A DNA stretch of 64,000 bases from Pyramidobacter sp. YE332 (GCF_033060595.1 NZ_CP133038.1:2046001-2110000), one strand, 5' to 3'. Positions 28,034 through 35,635 are shown, counted from the stretch's first letter. Notes: a model not told the origin generated them from the letters alone. A program made the numbers and translations.

Positions 28034-28057
28034 GAATGATTTCGATTAAAATCATTC
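28034..28057. promoter_or_regulatory. Candidate operator before the third LysR gene
   Basis: GAATGATTT (28034-28042) and AAATCATTC (28049-28057) are an exact inverted repeat with a six-base spacer, 28 bases before the LysR start. Probably a site for self-control or for the formerly adjacent divergent promoter. Confidence 0.5.
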
Positions 28058-28085
28058 GATAAAGTAATTACAGAAGAGGTAAAAA

Positions 28086-28937
28086 ATGAACACGGAACAG
28101 CTCAAGACGTTTCTTTCTCTCGCGGAGACAAAGAATTTTTCACGTTCCGCCGAAGCGCTGATCATCTCTCAGTCTACGGTGAGCAAACGGATCGGCGAAC
28201 TGGAAAAGGAAACGGGGCAGCCCTTGTTCTTGCGCGGTCGCGGCGGCGTCAGGCTGACCGGCGCGGGGCAGGCGCTTCGCGAGTACGCCGAACAGATCGT
28301 GAATCTGGAAGAAAAAGCCCTGGGGCAGATGAACCGTACCGGCCCGTATTCGGGGTATCTCATCCTGGGGAGCGCATACGCTTACTACGACATGTACCTT
28401 TGCAGGAATCTGCGGATCTTCGCAGAACGGCACCCCGACATTTCCGTGTGGGTAAAGTGCGGGCATACGGGCGCGCTCCTCAATGAGCTGAGGCGTGCTC
28501 TGCTCGACGTCGCGTTCACGCACCACCCGCTCCACAATCCCGATTACGTCTGCACATGCGTCGGCGAGGACGAACTCGTCCTCGTGACCGACGCGAAAAA
28601 CACGGAGCACTGCGACGGCATTTCATACGCAAGCGTCAAAGAACTGCCGATGATAGATTCCAACTTTCTTTACGGAACGACGCAGCGCCGCCTTTTTCCC
28701 CCTTCCTGTCAATTCCAGTTGAGAGTGGATATCGCCTCCTGCGCCGTGCCGCTCCTGAAAGGCGGCGGCTGGTACGCCATTTTAGCCAGGAAGCACGTGG
28801 AGCCTCAACTCCAGTCCGGTCAGCTGCGCGTCATTCCGGTACGCGACGAAAAGATCCCCCCGGTTCAACACTATGTGGTTTACCGGAAAGAAAGCGGGCA
28901 GCAACCCGCCGTTCAAAAATTTCTTTCCGAACTCTGA
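28086..28937 (+). CDS. LysR-family transcriptional regulator
   Basis: A 283-residue regulator, slightly short for the family. The helix-turn-helix is at residues 3-60 (FSRSAEALIISQSTVSKRIG), followed by the effector domain. A GAAGAGG site lies before the ATG. It was probably the divergent neighbour and regulator of the NikA-like operon before the IS5 element came between them; the intergenic space without the IS would be about 165 bp. Confidence 0.92.
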   Translation: MNTEQLKTFLSLAETKNFSRSAEALIISQSTVSKRIGELEKETGQPLFLRGRGGVRLTGAGQALREYAEQIVNLEEKALGQMNRTGPYSGYLILGSAYAYYDMYLCRNLRIFAERHPDISVWVKCGHTGALLNELRRALLDVAFTHHPLHNPDYVCTCVGEDELVLVTDAKNTEHCDGISYASVKELPMIDSNFLYGTTQRRLFPPSCQFQLRVDIASCAVPLLKGGGWYAILARKHVEPQLQSGQLRVIPVRDEKIPPVQHYVVYRKESGQQPAVQKFLSEL

Positions 28938-29023
28938 ACGAAGACACTCGTTTCGCGCCCAGCAAAAAGCGTCATCGACGGCAAGTATCGGGGACGAAGA
29001 CGCCCCCGTCACGCTCTGCAAAT

Positions 29024-29076
29024 AAAAAAACAGGAGGGTCGCGGCCGACATCAGCCATGACTCACCTGTTTTTTTT
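29024..29076. terminator. Bidirectional terminator between LysR and ddl
   Basis: AAAAAAACAGG pairs with CCTGTTTTTTT around a long loop, leaving A- and T-tracts on the two sides. It separates the convergent LysR and ddl genes. Confidence 0.65.
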
Positions 29077-29100
29077 CATACATTTCGGATCGTTTTCTTC

Positions 29101-30165
29101 TCAGCGACGACGCGTGACGGCGGCGCTTTCGATCAATTTCTCCACCAGATCGGGCAGCGGCACGCCGGCGGCTTCCCAGAGCTTTGGGTACATGCTGATG
29201 GCCGTGAAGCCGGGGATGGTGTTGATCTCGTTGAAGACGACGCGGTCCGTGCCTTTTTCGAGGAAGAAGTCGGCGCGCGAAAGGCCGCGGCAGTCCATGG
29301 CGCGGAAGATCTTTTTCGCCATGGCGCGGATCTCTTCGCGCTTGCCTTCCGGCAGCGGAGGGTCGACGACGGTGCGCGAGGCGCTGCTGTTGTACTTGGC
29401 GTCGTAATCATAAAATTCGGCGCCGGCGAGGATCTCGCCCACGCCGCTGGCTTCGGCATCCCAGCCGCCGAGGAGCGCGCATTCCAGTTCGCGGCCGACG
29501 ATGGTCTCTTCGGCGATCACTTTGCAGTCCTGAGCGGCGGCAGCCCGTAACGCGTCGACAAGCTGCGCGCGGCTCCCCGCCTTGGAGACGCCGCAGGACG
29601 AACCGGCGTTGGAGGGCTTGACGAAAACGGGATAGCTCAGTTCGGACTCGACGCGGCGCACGACGCCGTCCATGTCGTCCAGCTCCTCCCGCCGAAACGC
29701 AACGTAACGCGCCTGCGGGATGCCGCAGCGTTCCAGAACGGCTTTGGCCGTCGCTTTGTCCATCGTCGCGGCCGACGACAGCACGTCGCAGCCCACGTAA
29801 GGGATCTGCGCCAGTTCGGCGATGCCCTGCGGGCAGCCGTCTTCGCCGTACAGGCCGTGCAGGACGGGAAAAAGCACGTCGACGCGCTCAAGGGAAAAGC
29901 GCCCTCCGTCGCTGAGCAGAACGCTTTTCAGCGCCGCGTCGGGCAGCAGCGCCGCGCCTTTGCGGCTCTGACGCCACTCGCCCGAAACGATCTGATCGAC
30001 CGACTCGACGTGGAGCCAACGCCCGTCCTTAGTGATGCCGATCAGAAGCAGGTCGTATTTTTCCCTGTCGATATTGCGGGCCACCGTCGCGCCCGAAACG
30101 CAGGACACTTCATGCTCCGACGACTGGCCGCCGAACAGCAGCGCCACTTTTTTCTTCGTTTCCAT
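29101..30165 (-). CDS. ddl: D-alanine--D-alanine ligase
   Basis: A 354-residue ATP-grasp enzyme that joins two D-alanines for the peptidoglycan stem peptide in the cytoplasm. The N-terminal VALLFGGQSSEHEVS (residues 7-21), the central VKPSNAGSSCGVSKA and the C-terminal FNEINTIPGFTAISMYPKLWE are the family hallmarks. The length fits the Ddl group with the extended first domain. I start it at ATG 30165 (GCGAGG site), not at the upstream open frame. It is transcribed toward the LysR gene. Confidence 0.96.
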   Translation of the reverse strand: METKKKVALLFGGQSSEHEVSCVSGATVARNIDREKYDLLLIGITKDGRWLHVESVDQIVSGEWRQSRKGAALLPDAALKSVLLSDGGRFSLERVDVLFPVLHGLYGEDGCPQGIAELAQIPYVGCDVLSSAATMDKATAKAVLERCGIPQARYVAFRREELDDMDGVVRRVESELSYPVFVKPSNAGSSCGVSKAGSRAQLVDALRAAAAQDCKVIAEETIVGRELECALLGGWDAEASGVGEILAGAEFYDYDAKYNSSASRTVVDPPLPEGKREEIRAMAKKIFRAMDCRGLSRADFFLEKGTDRVVFNEINTIPGFTAISMYPKLWEAAGVPLPDLVEKLIESAAVTRRR

Positions 30166-30184
30166 TTCGCACCTCGCTATCAAT

Positions 30185-30212
30185 CGAGGACACGTTTCAC
30201 AACGTGTCCTCG
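30185..30212. repeat. 12-bp inverted repeat between ddl and the flavoprotein gene
   Basis: CGAGGACACGTT and AACGTGTCCTCG form a perfect hairpin with a four-base loop. The T-rich tract lies on the plus-strand side, opposite to the genes, so its role as a terminator for them is doubtful. Confidence 0.5.
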
Positions 30213-30227
30213 TTCTTTTTCTCTCAA

Positions 30228-30829
30228 CTACTCGATCCGCTCGAAGTCGGCCGCGCCGTGCTTGCACAATGGGCACACATAATCGGGGGCAGTTCTTCGC
30301 CCTCGTACACGTAGCCGCAGATCTTGCAGCGCCAGCCTTTTCTCTTGCCCGCCTGCGGCCGGGGCTTGATGTTCTTGTGATAGAAGGCGTACGTCGCCGG
30401 CTCTTTGCCGGACATGATCTCTCCGCCCTTGATATCCGCGAGGAACAGCGAATGCGAACCCAGTTCCCACGCTTGCAGGACTTTTCCCGAGAACCAGGCG
30501 TTCACATGTTCGGTTGGGATCAAAATGCCGTTAGCCGTGCGAATGGTCTCAACGCCGGCAAACTTGTCGGCGTCGCGCCCGCTCTGGAAACCGAAGCGCT
30601 GAAACAGATCGAACGGCGCCGTGATATCGAGGATCGCCACGTTGAATCGCCCCGTGCGCGCGATCATATCGTGAGTGTAGTTCTGTTTGCAGACCGAGAT
30701 GGTCACATGGGCGGGGGCTGCCGACACCTGCGTTACCGTGTTGATGATACAGCCGTTGTCCTTGCCGTTTTCCGCCGCGCTGAGCACAAACAAACCGTAC
30801 GTCAGCTGATGCATAATTCGCGAATCCAT
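30228..30829 (-). pseudogene. Flavin reductase-rubredoxin fusion with a one-base frameshift
   Basis: The first 180 or so residues form a flavin-reductase-like FMN-binding domain (MDSRIMHQLTYGLFVLSA, INTVTQVSAAPAHVTIS), followed by a C-terminal rubredoxin: WRCKICGYVYEGEELP, then DYVCPLCKHGAADFE in another frame. This is the layout of high-molecular-weight rubredoxin (Hrb), which passes electrons from NAD(P)H-linked flavin to oxygen- or NO-reducing flavoproteins. At 30285-30289 the run is five C (minus strand) where six are needed, so the second CxxC half of the iron site is lost in the read frame. It may be a real mutation or a sequence error. Confidence 0.82.
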
Positions 30830-31026
30830 AAAGAAACCCCTTCCTCTGCCCCGAATCCCGCGGCGCAAGAACGGATTCCGCGCCGCTCCCCTCTTCGCCG
30901 CGTCGGAAATAAAAACTCCGGCCCCCGCCGGACATTTCCTCAGCGGCCCCCTGCGCAAGCGTCGATTATTTTTCTTTTTGATTATACCATGCGCTTCGTC
31001 CCGTGTGAGGAAAGAGCGGAGAACGT

Positions 31027-31836
31027 TCAGCCCTCGGAATATTTTGCTCCTCCCATGAATTGAGCTTCATCGAGGCTGAAAAGAGTGTCGACGAACAGGT
31101 CGCGGAAATACGCAGGGCCGCGCCGCGCCGCGCACGTTCCGGCGGCAGCCTGCTCGCCGCTCAGCCCCACGACGGCGCAGACGGCGGCCGCCGCGCGCAG
31201 GGAATTTTCGACGGCGAACGCGGCGCCGAGCAGCGACGACAGCATGCAGCCCATACCCGTGACGCGGGCCATCATCGCATCGCCGTTGCCAACGCTGAAC
31301 GTTCGGCGTCCGTCGGTGACCGCATCGACGGCGCCGGAAGCAACCGCTACGCAGCCGTACCGCCGCGCCAGCTGCACCGCAGTTTCGTGCGCAGACGCCG
31401 CGTCTTCCGAAGATGCGTCGACGCCCCTCGCCGTTCCCGTGTCGCCAAGCAGGGCTCGGATCTCCGCGCCGTTGCCCCGTACGCAGGCCACGGGAAATTC
31501 TTTCAGCAGCGCGATGCAGCTGCGGCGGCGGAGCGAAGAAGCGGCAACGCCGACCGGATCGACAATGATCGGATGCCCGCGCTCGGCGGCCTGCCGCGCC
31601 GCTTTTCCGATGGAATCCAGCTGCGCGATGGCCCCCATATTGACCACCAGCGCGTCGGCATGGCGCTGCACCTCTTCCACCTCATCGGGATGAGCGGCCA
31701 TAAAGGGACGCGCGCCGGCGGCCAGCAGGACGTTGGCGCAGTCGTTCACGGTCACCGGGTTGGTGATGCAGTGGACGAGCGGACGGCGGCGGGAAATTCT
31801 CTCCCACACCGCCCACAGTTCAGCGGGAACCGCCAT
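31027..31836 (-). CDS. thiM: Hydroxyethylthiazole kinase
   Basis: A 269-residue ribokinase-like enzyme that phosphorylates 4-methyl-5-(2-hydroxyethyl)thiazole for thiamine salvage. The substrate region PLVHCITNPVTVNDCANVLLA (part, residues 19-39) and the GTGC-like phosphate loop VTGMGCMLSSLLGA near 194 are characteristic; the usual ATP-site GNG is in VRGNGAEI. It overlaps the thiW gene by 17 bases, so the two are translated together. Confidence 0.95.
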   Translation of the reverse strand: MAVPAELWAVWERISRRRPLVHCITNPVTVNDCANVLLAAGARPFMAAHPDEVEEVQRHADALVVNMGAIAQLDSIGKAARQAAERGHPIIVDPVGVAASSLRRRSCIALLKEFPVACVRGNGAEIRALLGDTGTARGVDASSEDAASAHETAVQLARRYGCVAVASGAVDAVTDGRRTFSVGNGDAMMARVTGMGCMLSSLLGAAFAVENSLRAAAAVCAVVGLSGEQAAAGTCAARRGPAYFRDLFVDTLFSLDEAQFMGGAKYSEG

Positions 31837-32350
31837 GCCGTTCTCCCGAAATATTCCGCTCAGCTTCGAGCAGCCCCAGCCTTTTCATGGCGACGGTGAT
31901 CACGGCGCCGATCGCCGTGCCGCCGGCGGAACTGATCAGAAACGGCACGACGAAAGTCAGCAGCGCGGCTTTGTCGTTGCCCAACACAAAACGCGCCACG
32001 GGATAGGACAGCATCCCGCCGATCAGCCCCGTGCCGGCGATCTCCCCCAGCCAGGCGGCAGGAAGCCGCCGAACCAGCCGGTACAGAACGCCGGCCAGCA
32101 GCGCGCCGCACATGCTCCCGGGGAACGCGAGCGGCGTGCCGGCGCCGATGAGGTTGCGGATCAGACTGGCGATGAACGCCGCCGCCACATTCCACGCCGG
32201 CCCGAGAAAAACGGCGCCGAGAATGTTGGCGAGATGCTGCGCCGGCGCGCACTTGGCCCCGAAAACGGGAAAGGAAAAAAACGACCCCACCACGGCAAAC
32301 GCGGCCAGAACGGCCGTAAACGCGATCTTTCTGACTCGTAAATTGTTCAT
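31820..32350 (-). CDS. thiW: Thiazole uptake protein ThiW (ECF transporter S component)
   Basis: A 176-residue membrane protein with about five or six hydrophobic segments (for example IAFTAVLAAFAVVGSFFSF near residue 8) and the conserved QHLANILGAVFLGPAWN near 38. ThiW is the substrate-binding subunit of an energy-coupling-factor transporter for thiazole; shared ATPases would be encoded elsewhere. TAGGAGG lies just before the ATG. The family is usually controlled by a TPP riboswitch, and one exists 1.8 kb upstream on the same strand beyond an IS110 insertion. Confidence 0.93.
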   Translation of the reverse strand: MNNLRVRKIAFTAVLAAFAVVGSFFSFPVFGAKCAPAQHLANILGAVFLGPAWNVAAAFIASLIRNLIGAGTPLAFPGSMCGALLAGVLYRLVRRLPAAWLGEIAGTGLIGGMLSYPVARFVLGNDKAALLTFVVPFLISSAGGTAIGAVITVAMKRLGLLEAERNISGERHGGSR

Positions 32351-32454
32351 GGATTCCTCCTAGAATAATGTAGTCGCACTTGTTGACAGATTATTGAACG
32401 GGACAATCTGCGATAATGTCAGCATGCAGTGTGAGCGTCGCCGTTTGTTTCCTT

Positions 32455-32600
32455 GGGGACATTTCCTCGTAAAGGAGAGTGGCGCCTCACCTCTTGCGGC
32501 AGTTCACGAATGAGCTGGATGTTGAGACCGAAGGTCTTCTCCGTCTGTCCAAGGAGGTTGTGAGCCGCAGGAAGCGTGAGAATTCACCTGCAAATACGTT
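32455..32600 (+). ncRNA. Candidate bridge (seek) RNA of the IS110 element
   Basis: The 5' non-coding end of IS110 elements encodes a structured RNA that guides recombination. Here an outer stem TGCGGC-TCAC (32495-32507, three-base bulge) pairs with GTGA-GCCGCA (32560-32569). Two inner hairpins follow: AGACC/GGTCT (32525-32529, 32533-32537) and CTCC/GGAG (32539-32542, 32553-32556) with a ten-base loop. A further stem GGGGA/TCCTC lies at 32455-32468. The fold is by eye; the targeting loops were not assigned. Confidence 0.5.
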
Positions 32601-32615
32601 GTGGTGAGGTGACTC

Positions 32616-33803
32616 ATGTACTATCTTGGTATTGACATCGGGAAGAACAATCACGAAGCAGGGCTTATCAGGGAGGACGGCAGCCACGTCGGCAAGTCGC
32701 TGCGTTTCGCCAATGCTCGGGAGGGCTTTCAGCAGCTTCTGCTCTTTCTCGAACAGAGTCTTCCCGAGCGGGAGGCTTTCTGTATCGGCATGGAGGCGAC
32801 CGGTCATTACTGGCTCGCGCTCTACTCCTTTCTGCGGGAGCAGGGTTTTGCTCTGCATGTGATCAACCCGATCCAATCCGACAGTCTGAGGAACTTCCAC
32901 ATCCGGAAGCAGAAAACGGATGCGGTCGACTGCTTTCTGGTGGCTGAGGTGATCCGTTTCGGCTCGTTCAGCGAAACTCATCTGGCTGATGAAGATATCA
33001 TGGCGCTGCGCAATCTGGCCCGTTTCAGAGAGTCGCTCAAGGACTCCTGCGCCGACTACAAGCGACAGGTCGTCACCGTTCTGGATCAGGTGTTTCCGGA
33101 GTATGCTGCCTTGTTCTCCAACGTCTTTGGCGAGAGTTCAAAGGCATTTCTCAAGACGTACGGCACTCCGGAACAGGTGGTCGACGTGAACACGAAATCG
33201 CTGGCCGCTTTGCTCAGAAAAACCAGCCGGGGCCGGCACGGTACTGACAAAGCCCGTGAGCTCAAGTCTCTGGCGGCGCGTTCGGTCGGCCTGACTCTGT
33301 GTTCGGATGCCTTTGCCTTTCAAATCAGGATTCTCATCGAACAGATCGAATTCACGGAGAAGCAGATCGATGAGATCGACAAGAAGATCGCCCGGCAGCT
33401 GAGGAAGTTTAGCTCTGTCATCCTCACTGTCCCCGGCGTGGGGCCGGCGACGGGCGCCGTGATCCTCGGTGAGATCGGCGATATCAGTCGTTTCTCCAAT
33501 CCCAAGAAACTCGTCGCCTTTGCCGGGATCGATCCGACTTCGTTTCAATCGGGGAACTATGTCGGCCAGCACAACCGCTTGTCCAAGAAAGGATCCCCCT
33601 ACCTGAGACGAGCTGTCTGGATGTCGGCGCTGATAGCAGTCAGATGCGATCCTGTCTTCAAAGCGTTCTACGAAAAGAAGCGCGGTGAGGGGAAAGCGCA
33701 TGGGACTGCATTGGGGGCTGTGTCGAGAAAACTGCTTTATACGATTTACGCTGTTCTGAAAGCCAACAAACCTTACGAGGTACGCCGCCAGGGCATAGAA
33801 TGA
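32616..33803 (+). CDS. IS110-family transposase
   Basis: A 395-residue recombinase. The N-terminal RuvC-like DEDD domain starts YYLGIDIGKNNHEAGLI (first Asp at residue 6), with GMEATGHY near 68 and KTDAVDCFLVAE near 103 giving the other acidic residues. The C-terminal Transposase_20 domain has VPGVGPATGAVILGEIGDI near 275 and the conserved serine region AGIDPTSFQSGNY near 305. It is intact and reads opposite to the thiW-thiM genes. Confidence 0.93.
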   Translation: MYYLGIDIGKNNHEAGLIREDGSHVGKSLRFANAREGFQQLLLFLEQSLPEREAFCIGMEATGHYWLALYSFLREQGFALHVINPIQSDSLRNFHIRKQKTDAVDCFLVAEVIRFGSFSETHLADEDIMALRNLARFRESLKDSCADYKRQVVTVLDQVFPEYAALFSNVFGESSKAFLKTYGTPEQVVDVNTKSLAALLRKTSRGRHGTDKARELKSLAARSVGLTLCSDAFAFQIRILIEQIEFTEKQIDEIDKKIARQLRKFSSVILTVPGVGPATGAVILGEIGDISRFSNPKKLVAFAGIDPTSFQSGNYVGQHNRLSKKGSPYLRRAVWMSALIAVRCDPVFKAFYEKKRGEGKAHGTALGAVSRKLLYTIYAVLKANKPYEVRRQGIE

Positions 33804-34094
33804 TCCTGTTCCCGCGGGGTTCCCTGCTCGTGTCGCTTCCGTGTGAGCTCGTTCGCGTGCTTGTTTTGTCTGAGTTCTGTCCAATATGCCGTTTTCAGGG
33901 GCGCTTTGGCTTTTTCACGCGGGCAACCGGCTAGAAATACTTCGGGCATGAGCTCGAATTTCCTACTTGACTTTTAATAGCTGGTCTCCTTGAAAACGTG
34001 CTCCCGAAAAAAACTTCCGCTCTCTTTCCTGTCCATCTGTCTGTACAGAGCCGACGCCGGCTCCGCTGCCGGTCCAGACGGTTTTCCGGCAAAC

Positions 34095-34123
34095 AAAAAA
34101 GCGGCACCCTGTCGGACACCGCC
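34095..34123 (-). terminator. Terminator of the TPP riboswitch expression platform
   Basis: On the minus strand GCGGTGTCC pairs with GGGTGCCGC (three wobbles) around GACA, followed by T6. It lies just downstream of the aptamer at the distance expected for a terminator-type riboswitch. Confidence 0.75.
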
Positions 34124-34144
34124 ATTACGTTCGTTCACGCATCT

Positions 34145-34228
34145 TACATCCCTCCGTTGGCATTATCCAATTCAGGTTCCGGGTCGAAGCTCAGCGCTTC
34201 CTCTCAGCCGTTTCCAGCTCCCCGCGTC
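34145..34228 (-). promoter_or_regulatory. TPP riboswitch (THI box) aptamer
   Basis: On the minus strand the conserved blocks appear in order: GCGGGGAGC, GGCTGAGAGG, ACCCGGAACCTGA, TTGGATAATGCCAACG and GAGGGATG. These are the thiamine-pyrophosphate binding core. A terminator follows. The first thiamine genes downstream on this strand are thiW and thiM, beyond the IS110 element. Confidence 0.93.
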
Positions 34229-34302
34229 AGATTATTCAATTGTGAAAACAGACGGCCGTTTCCGTCGGCTGCCGCAAAACTCCCCATCGCCCGCGAACGA
34301 TA

Positions 34303-34330
34303 CAAAATAACCCGGCTTGAAAGGCCGGGA
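34303..34330 (-). terminator. Terminator of the tRNA Leu-Lys unit
   Basis: CCCGGC/GCCGGG stem (34311-34316, 34324-34329) followed on the minus strand by TTATTTT, 10 bases after the tRNA-Lys end. Confidence 0.75.
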
Positions 34331-34339
34331 GAAATACTC

Positions 34340-34415
34340 TGGTGGATCGTACAGGACTTGAACCTGTAACCCTCTGATTAAGAGTCAGATGCTCTGCCAG
34401 TTGAGCTAACGATCC
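34340..34415 (-). tRNA. tRNA-Lys (anticodon CTT), copy 1
   Basis: 76 bases: acceptor GGATCGT/ACGATCC, anticodon stem CTGA/TCAG with loop CTCTTAA, T-arm with GTTCAAG, discriminator A and encoded CCA. Same sequence as the copy at 34991-35066. Confidence 0.97.
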
Positions 34416-34435
34416 ATATTTAAAACTTATGAACT

Positions 34436-34520
34436 TGGTGCGAAGGAGGGGACTTGAACCCCTACGCCCGAAGGCACCAGATCCTAAGTCTGGCGCGTCT
34501 GCCAATTCCGCCACCCTCGC
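34436..34520 (-). tRNA. tRNA-Leu (anticodon TAG)
   Basis: 85 bases, class II: acceptor GCGAGGG/CCTTCGC, anticodon stem CCAGA/TCTGG with loop CTTAGGA, long variable arm, encoded CCA. Forms a unit with tRNA-Lys copy 1. Confidence 0.97.
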
Positions 34521-34544
34521 AACGCGCCTCGCACGACACGGGGA

Positions 34545-34574
34545 ATTATAGCATCCCCGCGCCGGACGTGACAA
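34545..34574 (-). promoter_or_regulatory. Promoter of the tRNA Leu-Lys unit
   Basis: Minus strand TTGTCA, 18 bases, TATAAT; the -10 lies 25 bases before tRNA-Leu(TAG). Confidence 0.75.
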
Positions 34575-34725
34575 GTGGATTTTCCGTCGGGAGCAAATGA
34601 TCGTTTGAAGTCGAAATATTCAGCTATTTCAAGGTCGTAAACAAAGCAGATACTTTGAGAGAGCCGAGACATAACGCGGACAAGAGCGCTTTTTCCCGCG
34701 AGCGGGGACCTCGTGACGAGATTTG

Positions 34726-34855
34726 ATACTGACGCCTTAAGAAACAGGACTCAGTGACAAAGAGCGCCGAGCGCCCCGAGGAAGGCCGTATGTCCGAGCG
34801 GCGGAGGTCTCTCCGGGCGCTTTTGATCGCAACATTTCAATCGAGAAACAATATT
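34726..34855 (-). repeat. Degenerate third copy of the 150-bp dispersed repeat
   Basis: Read on the minus strand the segment begins ATATTGTTTCTCGATTGAAA, close to the ATACTATTTCTCAATTAAAA start of the copies at 45568 and 53808, contains GGGGCGCTCGGCGC-type GC palindromes, and ends near AAGGCGTCAGTAT. Similarity is partial. The rest of the 34575-34918 gap shows no gene. Confidence 0.35.
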
Positions 34856-34918
34856 GGAACAAAACGACACGATTCGTCCCGTCTCTCGTCTTGTCCGCTT
34901 CATCGTCATCTGCGCCCA

Positions 34919-34972
34919 CAAAAAACGCCGAAGCGCATAACGCGCACAGGGTACGCGAAAAACGCTTCGACG
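34919..34972 (-). terminator. Terminator of the six-tRNA unit
   Basis: Minus strand CGTCGAAGCG pairs with CGCTTCGGCG (one wobble) and is followed by T6, about 20 bases after tRNA-Lys copy 2. Confidence 0.7.
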
Positions 34973-34990
34973 CCTTGGATTTACTGAGCT

Positions 34991-35066
34991 TGGTGGATCG
35001 TACAGGACTTGAACCTGTAACCCTCTGATTAAGAGTCAGATGCTCTGCCAGTTGAGCTAACGATCC
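34991..35066 (-). tRNA. tRNA-Lys (anticodon CTT), copy 2
   Basis: 76 bases with loop CTCTTAA and encoded CCA. Identical in sequence to copy 1 at 34340-34415, about 0.65 kb away. Last member of the six-tRNA unit. Confidence 0.97.
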
Positions 35067-35074
35067 ATATGAAT

Positions 35075-35152
35075 TGGGGTGGGTAAAGAGATTCGAACTC
35101 TCGACCTGAGGATCCACAATCCTCCGCTCTAACCAACTGAGCTACACCCACC
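35075..35152 (-). tRNA. tRNA-His (anticodon GTG)
   Basis: Acceptor GTGGGTG/TACCCAC with the extra G at -1 facing discriminator C73, the histidine identity pair. Anticodon stem GAGGA/TCCTC with loop TTGTGGA. CCA encoded. Confidence 0.97.
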
Positions 35153-35182
35153 ATATTGCCTTGCGAACTGCGCGGATGAAAA

Positions 35183-35259
35183 TGGCGCGCCGGACAGGAT
35201 TCGAACCCGTGGCCCACGGCTTAGAAGGCCGTTGCTCTATCCAACTGAGCTACCGGCGC
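35183..35259 (-). tRNA. tRNA-Arg (anticodon TCT)
   Basis: 77 bases: acceptor GCGCCGG/CCGGCGC, anticodon stem ACGGC/GCCGT with loop CTTCTAA, discriminator G, CCA encoded. Confidence 0.97.
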
Positions 35260-35266
35260 ACGGTAA

Positions 35267-35342
35267 TGGAGCGGAAAACGGGACTCGAACCCGCAACCCC
35301 CAGCTTGGAAGGCTAGTGCTCTACCAATTGAGCTATTTCCGC
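35267..35342 (-). tRNA. tRNA-Gly (anticodon TCC)
   Basis: 76 bases: acceptor GCGGAAA/TTTCCGC, anticodon loop CTTCCAA, discriminator T, CCA encoded. Confidence 0.97.
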
Positions 35343-35357
35343 ACAAACCTCATCCAC

Positions 35358-35435
35358 TGGTCGGGGTGAAAGGATTCGAACCTTCGACCCCCTGCTCCCA
35401 AAGCAGGTGCGCTAACCAGACTGCGCTACACCCCG
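35358..35435 (-). tRNA. tRNA-Pro (anticodon TGG)
   Basis: 78 bases: acceptor CGGGGTG/CACCCCG, anticodon stem CCTGC/GCAGG with loop TTTGGGA, CCA encoded. Confidence 0.97.
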
Positions 35436-35448
35436 AATTGAGAGAATA

Positions 35449-35524
35449 TGGTGGAGCTGAAGGGATTCGAACCCTCGACCTATTCGTTGCGAACGAATCG
35501 CGCTCCCAACTGCGCCACAGCCCC
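35449..35524 (-). tRNA. tRNA-Ala (anticodon CGC)
   Basis: 76 bases: acceptor GGGGCTG/CAGCTCC containing the G3-T70 pair that marks alanine tRNA, anticodon stem ATTCG/CGAAT with loop TTCGCAA, CCA encoded. First of the six-tRNA unit. Confidence 0.97.
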
Positions 35525-35542
35525 TCAGAACCAACAGGTTGC

Positions 35543-35571
35543 ATTCTAGACTCAAAGGCTGTTCTTGTCAA
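35543..35571 (-). promoter_or_regulatory. Promoter of the six-tRNA unit
   Basis: Minus strand consensus TTGACA, 17 bases, TAGAAT; the -10 lies about 19 bases before tRNA-Ala. Confidence 0.88.
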
Positions 35572-35635
35572 GGGGGGATTTTTGAGATACTCTACCTGCG
35601 GCAGCGAGATTTTATTATTCAAGGAGAACTGAATC

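Larger units (their letters stand above)
32370..33960 (+). mobile_element. IS110-family insertion sequence (ends approximate)
   Basis: The element contains one DEDD transposase gene with a long non-coding left part (about 250 bp) as in the IS110 group. IS110 elements lack clear inverted ends and target duplications, so the borders are set only by the thiW ribosome site on the left and the TPP riboswitch leader on the right. An imperfect inverted repeat (CAGATT 32387-32392 and AATCTG 32405-32410) lies near the left border. Confidence 0.75.

Noticed and set aside
27040-28085. NikR operator at the NikA-like operon
   Set aside because: No pair of GTATGA-type half-sites at the right distance was found by eye in the gap, so nickel control is not supported.
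32351-32460. TPP riboswitch directly upstream of thiW
   Set aside because: Core THI-box blocks are absent here; the riboswitch is on the far side of the IS110 element.
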